Source of the DNA: Dichotomicrobium thermohalophilum
GTDB lineage: Bacteria > Pseudomonadota > Alphaproteobacteria > Rhizobiales > Rhodomicrobiaceae
Assembly (NCBI RefSeq): GCF_003550175.1
Contig: NZ_QXDF01000001.1
Coordinates: 272,501-336,500 of the forward strand
Direction: 5' to 3'
Length of the DNA stretch: 64,000 bases
Shown here: positions 37,686-46,957 of the stretch, in pieces
Layout: each line of letters starts with the position of its first letter
Numbering within the stretch: the first letter of the stretch is position 1
Position numbers and translations under genes: made by a program
Notes under the pieces: model-generated
The model's input: only the letters and a program-made list of their open reading frames with translations
Database searches by the model: none
What the model was told of the DNA's origin: nothing

Positions 37686-37714
37686 TTGGCTGAAAAACTG
37701 AATTGCATTACTCT
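37686..37714 (+). promoter_or_regulatory. possible promoter of the molybdenum hydroxylase operon
   Basis: TTGGCT (37686-37691), 17-base spacer and TACTCT (37709-37714), within the longest gene-free gap of this region (141 bases, locally AT-rich). It suggests the hydroxylase operon can be transcribed independently of the TRAP-CoA transferase genes. Confidence 0.35.
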
Positions 37715-37786
37715 CACCTATTAAATTGATCGGCGTCAAACAGACGGGCTGAGCAATGCCCGCAGCCGCGAGCCAGGGAGGAAACC

Positions 37787-38266
37787 ATGCCGCATGTCAC
37801 CATGACGGTGAACGGGAACGCCGTGTCGGAGGAGGTGCCCGGCCATACGCTTCTCGTTGACTTTATCCGCCAGAATCTGGGTCTCACGGGCACCCATGTC
37901 GGCTGCGACACCAGCCAGTGCGGTGCGTGTGTCGTTCACGTGAACGGAAACTCGGTGAAGGCCTGTACGCTCCTTGCCGCCCAAGCTGATGGTGCCGAGA
38001 TCACGACGATCGAAGGGCTGGCTCAGGGCGACAATCTGCACCCGATGCAGGCGGCATTCCGCGAAGCGCACGGCCTGCAATGCGGTTTCTGCACACCGGG
38101 CATGGTGATGTCGGCGGTCGACCTCCTGCAGAAGAACCCGAACCCGACCGAAGACGAGATCCGCGGTTGGCTGAAGGGAAACATCTGCCGCTGTACCGGT
38201 TATCACAACATTGTGAAGGCGATTCAGAGCGTCGCGCAGCAAAGCAAGACGGAAGCGGCAGCTTAG
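37787..38266 (+). CDS. molybdenum hydroxylase small [2Fe-2S] subunit (CoxS-like)
   Basis: Electron-transfer subunit of a xanthine-oxidase-family enzyme, 159 residues. The plant-ferredoxin cluster ligands are Cys40, Cys45, Cys48 and Cys60 ([10 protein letters not shown]) and the second cluster uses Cys99, Cys102, Cys134 and Cys136 (CGFCTPGM and CRCTGY). A GGGAGG ribosome site precedes the ATG. Order small-large-medium differs from the medium-small-large order of classical CO dehydrogenase. Confidence 0.94.
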   Translation: MPHVTMTVNGNAVSEEVPGHTLLVDFIRQNLGLTGTHVGCDTSQCGACVVHVNGNSVKACTLLAAQADGAEITTIEGLAQGDNLHPMQAAFREAHGLQCGFCTPGMVMSAVDLLQKNPNPTEDEIRGWLKGNICRCTGYHNIVKAIQSVAQQSKTEAAA

Positions 38267-38312
38267 CGCGATAGCTCAGGCGAAACCAGGCGGAACTCAA
38301 GAGGTCAGCACC

Positions 38313-40685
38313 ATGGCAGCGGATGGCATCGGCGCGGCGATGAAGCGGCGCGAGGACGATCGGTTCCTCAAGGGCATCGGCCAGTACACCGACGATATCA
38401 ACGAGCGCAACCAGACCTACTGCTATTTCCTGCGCTCCAGTGTGGCGCATGCGCGTATCGACAAGCTCGACACGTCCCGCGCGGCGAGCGCGCCTGGCGT
38501 GGTCGCGGTCCTGACGGCGGAGGACTTCAAGGACGTTGGCGGCGTGCCTTGCGGCTGGCAGGTGACCGGCAAGGACGGCCCCATGGTGGAGCCGAAGCAC
38601 CCGATCCTCGCGGAGGGCAAGGTACGGCACGTCGGCGACCCGATCGCGGCGGTGATCGCGGAGAGCCTGCGCGAAGCCAAGGACGCGGCGGAGCTGATCG
38701 ACCTGGAATTGACCGAGCTGCCGGCAGTCGTCGACATGCGCAAAGCGCTGGAGGGCGGCGGCGAGCCTGTGCACTCGGAAGCTGAGAACAACCTCTGCTT
38801 CGACTGGGAGCTTGGCGACGAGGCAGCGGTCAACGAAGCCTTCGCCCGCGCGCATCACGTCACGAAGATCGACCTGGTCAACAACCGTCAGGTCGCCAAT
38901 GCCATCGAGCCGCGCGCGGCGATCGGCATATACGACGCCGGACGCGACGAGCACACGCTCATCACCACCAGCCAGAACCCGCATGTGATCCGCCTGCTGA
39001 TGGGCGCGTTCGTGCTCGGCATCCCGGAGCACAAGCTGCGGGTCTACGCGCCGGATGTCGGCGGCGGCTTCGGCTCGAAGATCTACCACTACGCCGAGGA
39101 AGCGGCTGTCACCTTTGCCGCGAAGAAGATCGGCCGGCCGGTGAAGTGGACGGCGGAACGCACCGAAAGCTTCATGTCCGACGCGCAGGGCCGCGACCAT
39201 GTCACCCACGCCGAGATGGCGTTCGACGAGAACGGCAAGGCCATCGCTTTGCGCTGCGACACGCTGGCGAATATGGGCGCCTACCTGTCCACTTTCGCGC
39301 CCTGCATCCCCACGTGGCTGCACGGTACGCTGCTGGCGGGGCAATATACAACGCCGGCGATCTACACCAACGTGAAGGCGGTGTTCACGAATACGGTTCC
39401 CGTCGACGCCTACCGGGGGGCCGGGCGGCCGGAAGCGACTTACATCCTTGAGCGGCTGATGAGCAAGGCGGCGCGTGAGCTTGGCATGGACCAGGCGGAA
39501 ATCCGCCGGCGCAACTTCATCCAGCCGGAGCAGTTCCCGTATCAGACGCCGGTCGCGGTCGAATATGATACCGGCGACTATGAGGCGAGCCTGAACGCGG
39601 CGATGGAGCTGGCGGACTATGCCGGCTTCGAGCAGCGCCGGGCCGAGGCGGCGGCGCGCGGGAAGCTGCGCGGTATCGGTGTTTCGTCCTACATCGAGGC
39701 GTGCGGCATCGCGCCGTCGAACCTCGTCGGGGCGCTCGGCGCGCGCGCCGGGCTGTACGAGGCGGCGACGGTACGCGTGAACCCGACCGGCTCGGTCTCG
39801 GTGTTCACCGGCTCGCACAGCCATGGTCAGGGCCATGAGACGACGTTCACCCAGGTCGTTGCCGACCGGCTGGGCGTACCTGCGGACAATGTCGAGATCG
39901 TTCACGGCGACACCGACAGGGTGCCCTTCGGCATGGGCACCTATGGCTCGCGCTCGCTCGCGGTGGGCGGCACGGCGGTGGTCAACGCGCTCAACAAGGT
40001 CATCGAAAAGGGCAAGAAGATCGCCGCGCATCTGCTGGAGGCCTCGGAGGGCGACATCGAGTTCAGCGATGGCGTCTACCGCGTGAAGGGCACGGACAAG
40101 GAAAAGGCGTTCGGGGAGGTTGCGCTGGCGGCCTATGTCCCGCACCAGTTCCCGCTGGACGAAATGGAGCCGGGGCTGGAGGAGACGGCCTTCTACGACC
40201 CGAAGAACTTCACCTTCCCCGCGGGCACCTACATCTGCGAGGTCGAGATCGAGCCGCGCACCGGCGAGACCAAGATCGTCAATTTCGTCGCGGCGGATGA
40301 CTTCGGCAACATCGTCAACCCGATGATCGTCGAGGGGCAGGTGCATGGCGGCCTGGCGCAGGGCATCGGCCAGGCGATGCTGGAGCACGCGGTCTACGAC
40401 GAGAACGGCCAGCTGATGACCGGCTCGCTTATGGATTACGTGATGCCGCGCGCGGATGATGTGCCGTCCTTCAAGATCACGACAACGAGCACGCCCTGCA
40501 CGCACAACCCGCTTGGCGTGAAGGGCTGTGGCGAGGCCGGGGCGATCGGGGCGCCGCCGGCGGTGATTAATGCCATCTGCGACGCGTTGCGGGATTACGG
40601 CGTCGATCACATCGACATGCCGGCGACCCCCGAGAAAGTCTGGCGCGCGATCCAGGCCGGGCGCCCGGCAGCGGCGGCGGAATAA
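38313..40685 (+). CDS. molybdenum hydroxylase large subunit, form II CoxL type
   Basis: Catalytic Mo-cytosine-dinucleotide subunit, 790 residues. Cofactor loops GGGFGSK near 250 and [17 protein letters not shown] are present, as is the active-site Glu741 in GCGEAGAIG. The diagnostic loop at 366-372 reads AYRGAGR, the form II signature, not the AYXCSFR loop of true aerobic CO dehydrogenase, so CO oxidation should not be assumed. Form II enzymes hydroxylate aldehydes, N-heterocycles or unknown substrates. Dedicated maturation genes follow. Confidence 0.94.
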   Translation: MAADGIGAAMKRREDDRFLKGIGQYTDDINERNQTYCYFLRSSVAHARIDKLDTSRAASAPGVVAVLTAEDFKDVGGVPCGWQVTGKDGPMVEPKHPILAEGKVRHVGDPIAAVIAESLREAKDAAELIDLELTELPAVVDMRKALEGGGEPVHSEAENNLCFDWELGDEAAVNEAFARAHHVTKIDLVNNRQVANAIEPRAAIGIYDAGRDEHTLITTSQNPHVIRLLMGAFVLGIPEHKLRVYAPDVGGGFGSKIYHYAEEAAVTFAAKKIGRPVKWTAERTESFMSDAQGRDHVTHAEMAFDENGKAIALRCDTLANMGAYLSTFAPCIPTWLHGTLLAGQYTTPAIYTNVKAVFTNTVPVDAYRGAGRPEATYILERLMSKAARELGMDQAEIRRRNFIQPEQFPYQTPVAVEYDTGDYEASLNAAMELADYAGFEQRRAEAAARGKLRGIGVSSYIEACGIAPSNLVGALGARAGLYEAATVRVNPTGSVSVFTGSHSHGQGHETTFTQVVADRLGVPADNVEIVHGDTDRVPFGMGTYGSRSLAVGGTAVVNALNKVIEKGKKIAAHLLEASEGDIEFSDGVYRVKGTDKEKAFGEVALAAYVPHQFPLDEMEPGLEETAFYDPKNFTFPAGTYICEVEIEPRTGETKIVNFVAADDFGNIVNPMIVEGQVHGGLAQGIGQAMLEHAVYDENGQLMTGSLMDYVMPRADDVPSFKITTTSTPCTHNPLGVKGCGEAGAIGAPPAVINAICDALRDYGVDHIDMPATPEKVWRAIQAGRPAAAAE

Positions 40686-40702
40686 GGCGAGGGAGGTTCA
40701 CG

Positions 40703-41512
40703 ATGCATGCATTCGACTATCATCGCCCGAATTCGGTCGCCGAGGCGGTGCAGATCCTCTCGCAGAAGCCGGAAGCGAGCCTTCTCGCGGGCGGACAGAC
40801 GCTGATCCCGACACTGAAGCAGCGCCTCGCTGCCCCGTCGGAGGTGGTCGATCTGCGCGGCATCGGCGATCTGCGCAAGATTGAGAAATCCGGCTCCAAT
40901 ATCGTCATCGGCGCGATGGCGACCCACGCGCAGGTGGCCAGCAGCCCCGATGTGCAACGGGAAATCCCCGCTCTGGCACAACTGGCCGGCGGGATTGGTG
41001 ACCCGCAGGTGCGCCACGCTGGCACCATCGCCGGCTCGATCGCCAACAACGATCCGGCGGCGGACTACCCGGCGGCGATCCTTGGCCTCGACGCGACGGT
41101 CGTGACGGACAAGCGCAAGATCAGCGCCGATGAGTTCTTCACCGGCCTGTTCTCGACCGCGCTTCAGCCCGGCGAGATCATCACAGAGGTGCGGTTTCCG
41201 ATTCCCAGAAAGGCGGGCTACGCCAAGTTCGAACAGCGGGCCTCGCGGTATGCGCTGGTCGGCGTGTTCGTCTCGCAGTCGTCCGGCATGTTCTCGACCT
41301 CGGTCCGCGCGGCCGTCACGGGTGCGGGCGCGGACGGTGTGTTCCGCTCGTCCGAGCTGGAGCAGGCGCTCAAGAGTAACTGGTCGGCGGACGCTGTGCG
41401 CGACCTCAAGATGTCGGATAGCGGTCTGCTCAGCGACCTGCACGCCAGCGCCGAATATCGCGCCGCGCTGATCCCGGTGATGGCCGAGCGCGCGGTCGAG
41501 AGCGCCGGGTGA
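40703..41512 (+). CDS. molybdenum hydroxylase medium FAD subunit (CoxM-like)
   Basis: FAD-binding electron-transfer subunit, 269 residues, slightly shorter than typical (about 280-290). The FAD motifs are LLAGGQTLIPTLKQRL near 33-48 and the pyrophosphate loop TIAGSIANNDPAADYPAAIL near 109-128. The C-terminal CO_deh_flav_C domain begins near 170 (YAKFEQRASRYALVGV). Adjacent to the large-subunit gene with an 17-base gap and its own GGGAGG ribosome site. Confidence 0.93.
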   Translation: MHAFDYHRPNSVAEAVQILSQKPEASLLAGGQTLIPTLKQRLAAPSEVVDLRGIGDLRKIEKSGSNIVIGAMATHAQVASSPDVQREIPALAQLAGGIGDPQVRHAGTIAGSIANNDPAADYPAAILGLDATVVTDKRKISADEFFTGLFSTALQPGEIITEVRFPIPRKAGYAKFEQRASRYALVGVFVSQSSGMFSTSVRAAVTGAGADGVFRSSELEQALKSNWSADAVRDLKMSDSGLLSDLHASAEYRAALIPVMAERAVESAG

Positions 41513-41527
41513 GGAGACGGGCGACCC

Positions 41528-42472
41528 TTGGATAGCGCCGCGCCGAACACCCCGGAAAGCGTCAGCGCCATCAAGACCCTGCTGCGCGATCACGGCTATA
41601 TCGCCGACGAGGCGCTGGCGACGACGACCTTCCTCGCGCTGAGGTTGGAGCGGCCGCTCCTGCTGGAAGGCGAGGCCGGCGTCGGCAAGACCGAACTCGC
41701 CAAGGTGCTGGCGGAGGCCCTTGGGCGTCCGCTGGTCCGCCTACAGTGTTACGAGGGGCTCGACCTCGCCTCGGCGGTCTACGACTGGAACTATTCACGC
41801 CAGCTTCTGCACATCCGCGCGGCGGAGGCGGCCGGTGAAGCGGCGACCGCCGAGGGCGTCGAACGTGACATCTACGCACCTGACTACCTGCTGAAACGCC
41901 CGCTTTTGCAGGCTCTGGAGCTTTCGGCGGAGGGCGAAGCGCCCGTCCTGCTGATCGACGAGCTGGACCGCGCCGACGAGCCATTCGAGGCGTTCCTGCT
42001 AGAACTGCTCTCGGATTACCAGGTGACGATCCCGGAACTCGGCACGATCAAGGCCGACAAGCCGCCGCTGACGATCGTTACCTCAAACCGAACGCGCGAG
42101 GTGCACGACGCACTCCGCCGCCGCTGCTTCTATCACTGGGTCGAGTATCCGAGCGTCGAGCGCGAGCTGGCGATCCTGCGACTCAAGGTGCCCGAAGCCG
42201 GCGAGGAGTTGACCCGTCAGGTGATCGCCTTCATCCACGAAATCCGCACGATGGATCTCTACAAGAACCCCGGCATCGCCGAGACGATCAACTGGGCGCA
42301 GGCGCTCACCGCCCTCAACCATGTCGCGCTCGACCCCGACGCCGTGGACACCACGCTCGGCACGCTCCTGAAATACCAGGATGACATCGCCCGCATCGAA
42401 GGCAGCGAGGCCGCGCGTGTGCTCGACAAGATCAAGGCCGATGCGCGCGCGGGCGGGGAGCAGGCGACATGA
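41528..42472 (+). CDS. MoxR-family AAA+ ATPase (CoxD-like)
   Basis: Chaperone-like ATPase for cofactor insertion or maturation of the molybdenum hydroxylase. The 314-residue product has Walker A GEAGVGKTE near 49-57, Walker B LLIDELDRADEPFEAFLLELL near 142-162, and sensor 1 in IVTSNRTREVHDALRRRCF. CoxD in CO dehydrogenase systems is required to build the active site. It overlaps the VWA gene by 4 bases (ATGA). Start is TTG, 15 bases after the medium-subunit stop. Confidence 0.92.
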   Translation: MDSAAPNTPESVSAIKTLLRDHGYIADEALATTTFLALRLERPLLLEGEAGVGKTELAKVLAEALGRPLVRLQCYEGLDLASAVYDWNYSRQLLHIRAAEAAGEAATAEGVERDIYAPDYLLKRPLLQALELSAEGEAPVLLIDELDRADEPFEAFLLELLSDYQVTIPELGTIKADKPPLTIVTSNRTREVHDALRRRCFYHWVEYPSVERELAILRLKVPEAGEELTRQVIAFIHEIRTMDLYKNPGIAETINWAQALTALNHVALDPDAVDTTLGTLLKYQDDIARIEGSEAARVLDKIKADARAGGEQAT

Positions 42473-43698
42473 CCTCCGGCAGCGGGGCGGATATTCAGGC
42501 GAACATCGTCGCCTCGCAAGTCGACGGCGGACGCATCGCCGACAATATCGCCATGTTCGCCCGCCTGCTGCGCGCGGCCGGTCTGCCCGCCGGGCCGGAC
42601 AAGACGACGCTGGCGACGCAGGCTGTGCTGGCCGTCGGCATTGACGATCCCAAGCGCTTCTACTGGACGCTGCATTCGGTTTTTGTCGCACGCCGCGCCG
42701 AGCACGACCTGTTCAACCAGGCCTTCGTCATGTTCTGGCGCGACCCCGGCTTTCTCGACCAGCTCATGTCACTGATGCTGCCGACTGCGCGGTCAAACCA
42801 GGCGCAGGACGACAAGGCGCTCTCGCGGCGCATGGCCGAGGCGCTGTTCGCCAGCCGAGGCGGCGAAGCACCGCGCGCCAAGGAGGAGATCGAGGTCCAC
42901 GCGACGGGTTCGTGGAGCGGCCAGCAGCGCTTCCAGCAAAAAGATTTCGAGCAAATGAGCGCGGCCGAGTTGCGCGAGGCGCGCCGGCAGATCGCCGCCC
43001 TGACGCTGCCGTTTGAGCGACTGCGCAGCCGTCGCTTCGCCCAGGTGTCGAGGCGGGGCCGGCTCGATATGCGGCGAATGCTGCGGGATATGTCGGCGCG
43101 GGGGCCGGATTATCTGCGCCCCGCCTTCCGCCGCCGCCGCTGGGTGCGTCCGCCGATCATCGTGCTGTGCGACATTTCCGGCTCGATGGACACATATGCG
43201 CGCATCTTCCTGCATTTCATCTACGCGCTGACCAACGATCGCGACCGCGTCCACGCCTTTCTGTTCGGCACCGAGCTGACGCCGATCTCGCGTCTGCTCA
43301 AGCACCGGGACCCGGACGCAGCGCTCACACGCGTGTCACAGCGCGTGCGAGACTGGTCGGGCGGCACGCGCATCGGCGACTGTCTGCGCGACTTCAACCA
43401 ACACTGGGCCCGGCGGATTTCCGCGCAGAACGCGACGGTGCTATTATTCACCGACGGGCTGGACCGCGCCGGCGGCGAGGGGCTGGACCGCGCGGCGCGC
43501 AAGCTCGCGGCGAACAGCCGCCGGCTGATCTGGCTGAACCCACTGCTGCGCAGCACGGATTATGCGCCGCTGGCCGAGGGCGCGAAAGCGCTCGCCCCGC
43601 ATGTGCATGAAACGCGCGAGTGTCACAATCTGAACAGTCTGACCGCGCTCGCGGCGGCGCTTTCCGGGGACACGGCTGCAGGAAGGAGGATGGTATGA
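42469..43698 (+). CDS. VWA-domain maturation protein (CoxE-like)
   Basis: Partner of the MoxR ATPase. The 409-residue protein has an N-terminal CoxE region and a C-terminal von Willebrand A domain from about 225. The MIDAS motif DISGSMD is followed by TRIGD and FTDGLDRAGG, so all three metal-site elements are intact. MoxR-VWA pairs act as co-chaperones in metal-cofactor enzyme assembly. Overlaps on both sides (ATGA) couple it to the ATPase and XdhC genes. Confidence 0.92.
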   Translation: MTSGSGADIQANIVASQVDGGRIADNIAMFARLLRAAGLPAGPDKTTLATQAVLAVGIDDPKRFYWTLHSVFVARRAEHDLFNQAFVMFWRDPGFLDQLMSLMLPTARSNQAQDDKALSRRMAEALFASRGGEAPRAKEEIEVHATGSWSGQQRFQQKDFEQMSAAELREARRQIAALTLPFERLRSRRFAQVSRRGRLDMRRMLRDMSARGPDYLRPAFRRRRWVRPPIIVLCDISGSMDTYARIFLHFIYALTNDRDRVHAFLFGTELTPISRLLKHRDPDAALTRVSQRVRDWSGGTRIGDCLRDFNQHWARRISAQNATVLLFTDGLDRAGGEGLDRAARKLAANSRRLIWLNPLLRSTDYAPLAEGAKALAPHVHETRECHNLNSLTALAAALSGDTAAGRRMV

Positions 43699-44024
43699 GC
43701 ACGGTCAAGGGATCGGTTCTGGAGACGGCGCGCAACTGGACGGATGAAGGGCGCAAGGTTGCCATCGCCACCGTGGTTTCGACGTGGGGCTCCGCGCCGC
43801 AGCCCACGGGCAGCCAACTCGTCATCGACGCTGATGGCAACTTCGAGGGATCCGTTTCCGGTGGCTGCGTGGAGGGCGACGTAATTGTCGCTTCGGAGGA
43901 CGCCATCAACAGCGGCAAGCCGGAGATGCTCGAATTCGGCGTGGACAACGAGACCGCCTGGCGCGCGGGCCTCGCCTGTGGCGGGCGAATCCGCATTTAC
44001 GTTGAGCCGATCACGCGGGACTAA
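43695..44024 (+). CDS. XdhC/CoxI N-terminal domain protein
   Basis: A 109-residue protein equal to the N-terminal domain of XdhC, which inserts sulfurated molybdenum cofactor into xanthine-oxidase-family enzymes. The signature ATVVSTWGSAPQPTGSQLVI and the GSVSGGCVEGDV motif with its Cys are intact, followed by the LACGGRIRIYVEP end. In most XdhC proteins the Rossmann domain is on the same chain; here it is a separate gene three bases downstream. Confidence 0.9.
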   Translation: MSTVKGSVLETARNWTDEGRKVAIATVVSTWGSAPQPTGSQLVIDADGNFEGSVSGGCVEGDVIVASEDAINSGKPEMLEFGVDNETAWRAGLACGGRIRIYVEPITRD

Positions 44025-44027
44025 GCG

Positions 44028-44729
44028 ATGAAGGCGGCACACCTGCACACGCTTTCCGAGAACATGGCCGCGCGCCGCCCGGCGGCCCTTCTGACCTGGC
44101 TGGATAGCGGCGAGCAGCAGATCATTCGCCGCGACGAGATCGGAGCCGACACGCCCGCCGCGCTTGCGGAGGCGCTGGAAGATGGCTTCCGTACTGACAA
44201 GAGTCGGACCGTCGAGATCGACGGGCGCGCGGTCTTCATCAACATCTACAACCCCCCGCTGCGTCTCATCATCGTCGGCGCGGTCCATATCGCGCAGGCG
44301 CTGGCGCCGATGGCCGAGCAGGCGGGCTATGATGTGGTGATCGTGGACCCGCGCACGGCCTTCGCCACGGTGCAGCGGTTCGAGCGCGAGCGGCTTGATA
44401 CCCGCTGGCCGGATGTCGCGCTGCCGGAGATCGGGCTGGATACGCGCACGGCGCTTGTGGCGCTAACGCATGATCCGAAGCTGGACGATCCAGCGCTGCA
44501 TCTGGCGGTTGCTTCACCCGCCTTCTATGTCGGCGCGCTGGGCAGCACGCGCACGCACGCCAAGCGGGTGGAGCGGCTGCGCGAGGGTGGGATGAGCGAG
44601 GAGGGCATCGCGCGGATCAGCGCGCCGGTGGGCTTGGCGATTGGCGCGGTTGGGCCGGTGGAGATTGCCGTGTCGATCCTCGCGGAGATGACGGCAACGC
44701 TGCGCGGCAAGAAGCCGGAGCTTGGCTGA
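44028..44729 (+). CDS. XdhC C-terminal Rossmann domain protein
   Basis: A 233-residue protein holding the XdhC_C Rossmann domain. The nucleotide-binding loop IIVGAVHIAQALAPMAEQAGYDVVIVDPR (core GAVHIAQAL near 83-91), ALVALTHDPKLDDPAL and FYVGALGSTRTHAKRVERL follow the family, ending with the AVSILAEMTA segment. The first 80 residues are less conserved and could interact with the separate N-terminal partner. Last gene of the hydroxylase operon, followed by an intergenic repeat. Confidence 0.88.
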   Translation: MKAAHLHTLSENMAARRPAALLTWLDSGEQQIIRRDEIGADTPAALAEALEDGFRTDKSRTVEIDGRAVFINIYNPPLRLIIVGAVHIAQALAPMAEQAGYDVVIVDPRTAFATVQRFERERLDTRWPDVALPEIGLDTRTALVALTHDPKLDDPALHLAVASPAFYVGALGSTRTHAKRVERLREGGMSEEGIARISAPVGLAIGAVGPVEIAVSILAEMTATLRGKKPELG

Positions 44730-44762
44730 CCGGCTATTCCACTTAGCTGCCAGTCTGAGCCA

Positions 44763-44878
44763 CGTCATGCCCGTGCTTGCCTGTCCCCGGACAGTTGATC
44801 CGGGGAACACGGGCATCCATTGCAGCGCGACTAAGTTCATGCGCTGGATTGCCGGATCAAGTCCGGCAAAGACGAAGG
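44763..44878. repeat. palindromic intergenic repeat, copy A
   Basis: A 116-bp element starting CGTCATGCCC and ending GACGAAGG, matching copy B near 56.4 kb. It contains nested inverted repeats (ATGCCCGT with ACGGGCAT; CCCCGG with CCGGGG) and a second hairpin TTGCCGGA-TCAAG-TCCGGCAA. It lies between convergent genes and may help terminate both. The middle is divergent between copies. Confidence 0.8.
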
Positions 44879-44908
44879 CCCAGCTGTTTCAGTCTGATCG
44901 AAAGCAGT

Positions 44909-46090
44909 CTAATCGCGCGCGGCGATGATCGCCCGCGCAAGGCGCACGGCATAGTGGCTCATGTCATGGTCGCCAAGCTCGTTGATCTGGAGCGCGACGG
45001 CCAGCCGGTGGCGCGGATAATACTCGAAGACCGAGAGATAGCCCGGCGTCCAGCCACGATGCCCATAAGCCGGGCCGAGCGGCGTCTGCCGGATCGTCAC
45101 GCCCAGCCCGTAGCGCACTGCCTCTCCGTAACGCGCTTGCTGGCTGGCATCTTTCGGCACGCCGTCAAGCAGTTCCCCGCGATAGTCGCCCGGCATCGCC
45201 GCGCCCGCATAGAGCCGCCACGCCCAGCGGGCCAGATCGCGCGCGTTCGTGATGAGGCCGCCGCCTGTCCATTCCGTCGCCGGATTGTAGGCGAGCACGC
45301 CGCCCTTGGCGACCTTTTCGGGCAGGCCGAATGGCGCTTCGCCGCGGATATAGCCGCTGGCCAGCCGGTCGAAGCGGCGGCCTTCGGCCGGCGCGGTCTG
45401 GCTGAGGTCAAGCGGCGTGAGGAACCGCTCGCGCAGCTCCGCCTCGTAGTCGCGTCCCGTCACCGCCTCGATGACCAGCCCCGCAAGGATGTAGTTGGTG
45501 TCCGAATAGGCGTACCCCGCGCCGGGCGCGAAGAGCGGTTCGGCATCCAGCACGAACCCTACGAGCGCTTCAGGCGGGAAGGCGTAATCCGCGTCGCCCT
45601 CCCGGCCGGTGATCCTGCGCTTGGCCGCCGCCTGAAACGCGGGCAGGTGGATATGATCGGGCAGGCCGCTTCGATGGCGCAAGAACATCCGCGTCGTGAT
45701 CGCCGCGCCGTTCGGAAGGCGCGGGAACCACGGCCTGTCGCCCAGCCAGCGGGCGATCGGCGCATCCAGGTTGAGTCGCCCCTCTTGCGCCAGCGCCAGC
45801 GCGACCGCCGCGACGAACGACTTGCCCGTGCTGCCTGAAAGCATCCGATGGTCGGGTGTCATCGGCAGCTTGCGCTGGACGTCCGCCTCTCCGACCGCCG
45901 CCGTATGGGGCGTACCGTCTGGCATCACCACCGCCGCGACCGCCCCAGGGAAGGCGGCTTCCTGCCGCAACTTTTCGAGCTCGGCCTGCAGTGCGTCCGT
46001 GGGCGTAGCGGCCGCTGGCGTCGCCAGGGCCAGCGCGACAGCGAGCAGCCAGCACAGCATCAGGTTGACGTCGCGCGCGGCGCGGAACAT
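44909..46090 (-). CDS. serine hydrolase, class C beta-lactamase/esterase family
   Basis: A 393-residue exported protein of the PBP/beta-lactamase-transpeptidase-like superfamily (PF00144). Signal peptide ends near TPAAA (about 28). The catalytic SxxK is SGSTGK with Ser87 and Lys90, the YxN-like motif is YSDTNY, and the third motif appears as YGHRGW (HxG in place of KTG), typical of esterase/peptidase members rather than AmpC. The substrate is unknown. The start giving the signal peptide was chosen; the frame stays open far upstream into the divergent gene, without support. Confidence 0.88.
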   Translation of the reverse strand: MFRAARDVNLMLCWLLAVALALATPAAATPTDALQAELEKLRQEAAFPGAVAAVVMPDGTPHTAAVGEADVQRKLPMTPDHRMLSGSTGKSFVAAVALALAQEGRLNLDAPIARWLGDRPWFPRLPNGAAITTRMFLRHRSGLPDHIHLPAFQAAAKRRITGREGDADYAFPPEALVGFVLDAEPLFAPGAGYAYSDTNYILAGLVIEAVTGRDYEAELRERFLTPLDLSQTAPAEGRRFDRLASGYIRGEAPFGLPEKVAKGGVLAYNPATEWTGGGLITNARDLARWAWRLYAGAAMPGDYRGELLDGVPKDASQQARYGEAVRYGLGVTIRQTPLGPAYGHRGWTPGYLSVFEYYPRHRLAVALQINELGDHDMSHYAVRLARAIIAARD

Positions 46091-46159
46091 AGGGGGTAAC
46101 CTTGGAGGCGATGGCGTCGCCGGCAGCTTAGCGGCAAGGGCCGTCAGGTGTGAAGGCAG

Positions 46160-46948
46160 ATGGCATTCGGATATTTCGCTTTCGTACTGGGCTGGAGCTG
46201 GAGCTTCTGGAGCGTGCCGGTCGTGCTCGGCGGCGACCCCTGGGCGATGCCGAATGTGGCTTTCATCTATGCGGGCGGGGCCGGGCCGTTGCTGGGCGGA
46301 CTGGTGTTCACGTACGCACGCGGTGGCCGGTACGGCCTGCGGGACCTTGGCGCGCGGCTGACCGGCGTTCGGCGGATCGGCACCATGTGGTGGCTGGTCG
46401 TCCTCGGCCTGATCCCGCTGATCGAGGCGGCTGCGGCGCTCATCGCCGGGAAGGTTTCGGCTGCGCCACCCATGGTCTTCGCGCCGCTCCTGCGAAATCT
46501 CGCCGACCCCGCGGCGTTCCTGGCGCTGGCCGGCTTTACGCTGCTGCTTGGCCCGCTGCCCGAGGAAATCGGCTGGCGCGGCTTCGCCCTCGACGCGCTT
46601 CAGGCGCGGTTTGCTCCGATCCTCGCCTCGCTCATTCTTGCCGCGGGCTGGGGCGCATGGCACGCCCCCTTGTTTCTGATGGACGGCTATTACGCGCCGT
46701 TCGGCGGACCGCCGCCGCCTGTTCAGTTTGCTTATGACATCCTGCTGACGACCCTGCTCATGACATGGATTTTCAACCACACGGGCCGTAGCGTATTGGC
46801 CGCGGTGTTGTTTCACTTCATGGGGAACTTTTCCGAGGAGATCGTGGTCCCATCCGATAGCGGCGATATGATCGCCACCATCCTCACAACGCTGGTCGTC
46901 GCCGTGGTCATGGCGTCCGGCGGGCTCCGTCGCCCGGCGCTGGCATGA
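46160..46948 (+). CDS. CPBP-family intramembrane metalloprotease (Abi/CAAX-like)
   Basis: A 262-residue polytopic protein with about seven helices. The active-site motifs of CPBP (Rce1-like) proteases are intact: PEEIGWRGFAL (EExxxR), GWGAWHAPLFL (the FxxxH-type His) and FHFMGNFS (HxxxN/B). Functions of bacterial members range from peptide maturation to immunity; none can be assigned here. It is divergent from the serine hydrolase gene with a 69-base gap and is followed by the tRNA. Confidence 0.9.
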   Translation: MAFGYFAFVLGWSWSFWSVPVVLGGDPWAMPNVAFIYAGGAGPLLGGLVFTYARGGRYGLRDLGARLTGVRRIGTMWWLVVLGLIPLIEAAAALIAGKVSAAPPMVFAPLLRNLADPAAFLALAGFTLLLGPLPEEIGWRGFALDALQARFAPILASLILAAGWGAWHAPLFLMDGYYAPFGGPPPPVQFAYDILLTTLLMTWIFNHTGRSVLAAVLFHFMGNFSEEIVVPSDSGDMIATILTTLVVAVVMASGGLRRPALA

Positions 46949-46957
46949 AAGCGGGCG

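Noticed and set aside
38001-40610. Very long open frame on the minus strand opposite the large hydroxylase subunit
   Set aside because: It is antisense to coxS/coxL-type genes with clear cofactor motifs; its composition (Arg/His/Asp-rich, no domains) is the usual GC-rich shadow.
37787-44729. Aerobic carbon monoxide dehydrogenase operon
   Set aside because: The catalytic loop is AYRGAGR (form II), not the Cys-containing form I loop.
46091-46816. N-terminal extension of the serine hydrolase frame into the CPBP protease gene
   Set aside because: The extension is antisense to conserved protease motifs and lacks a start with a ribosome site; the internal ATG gives a proper signal peptide.
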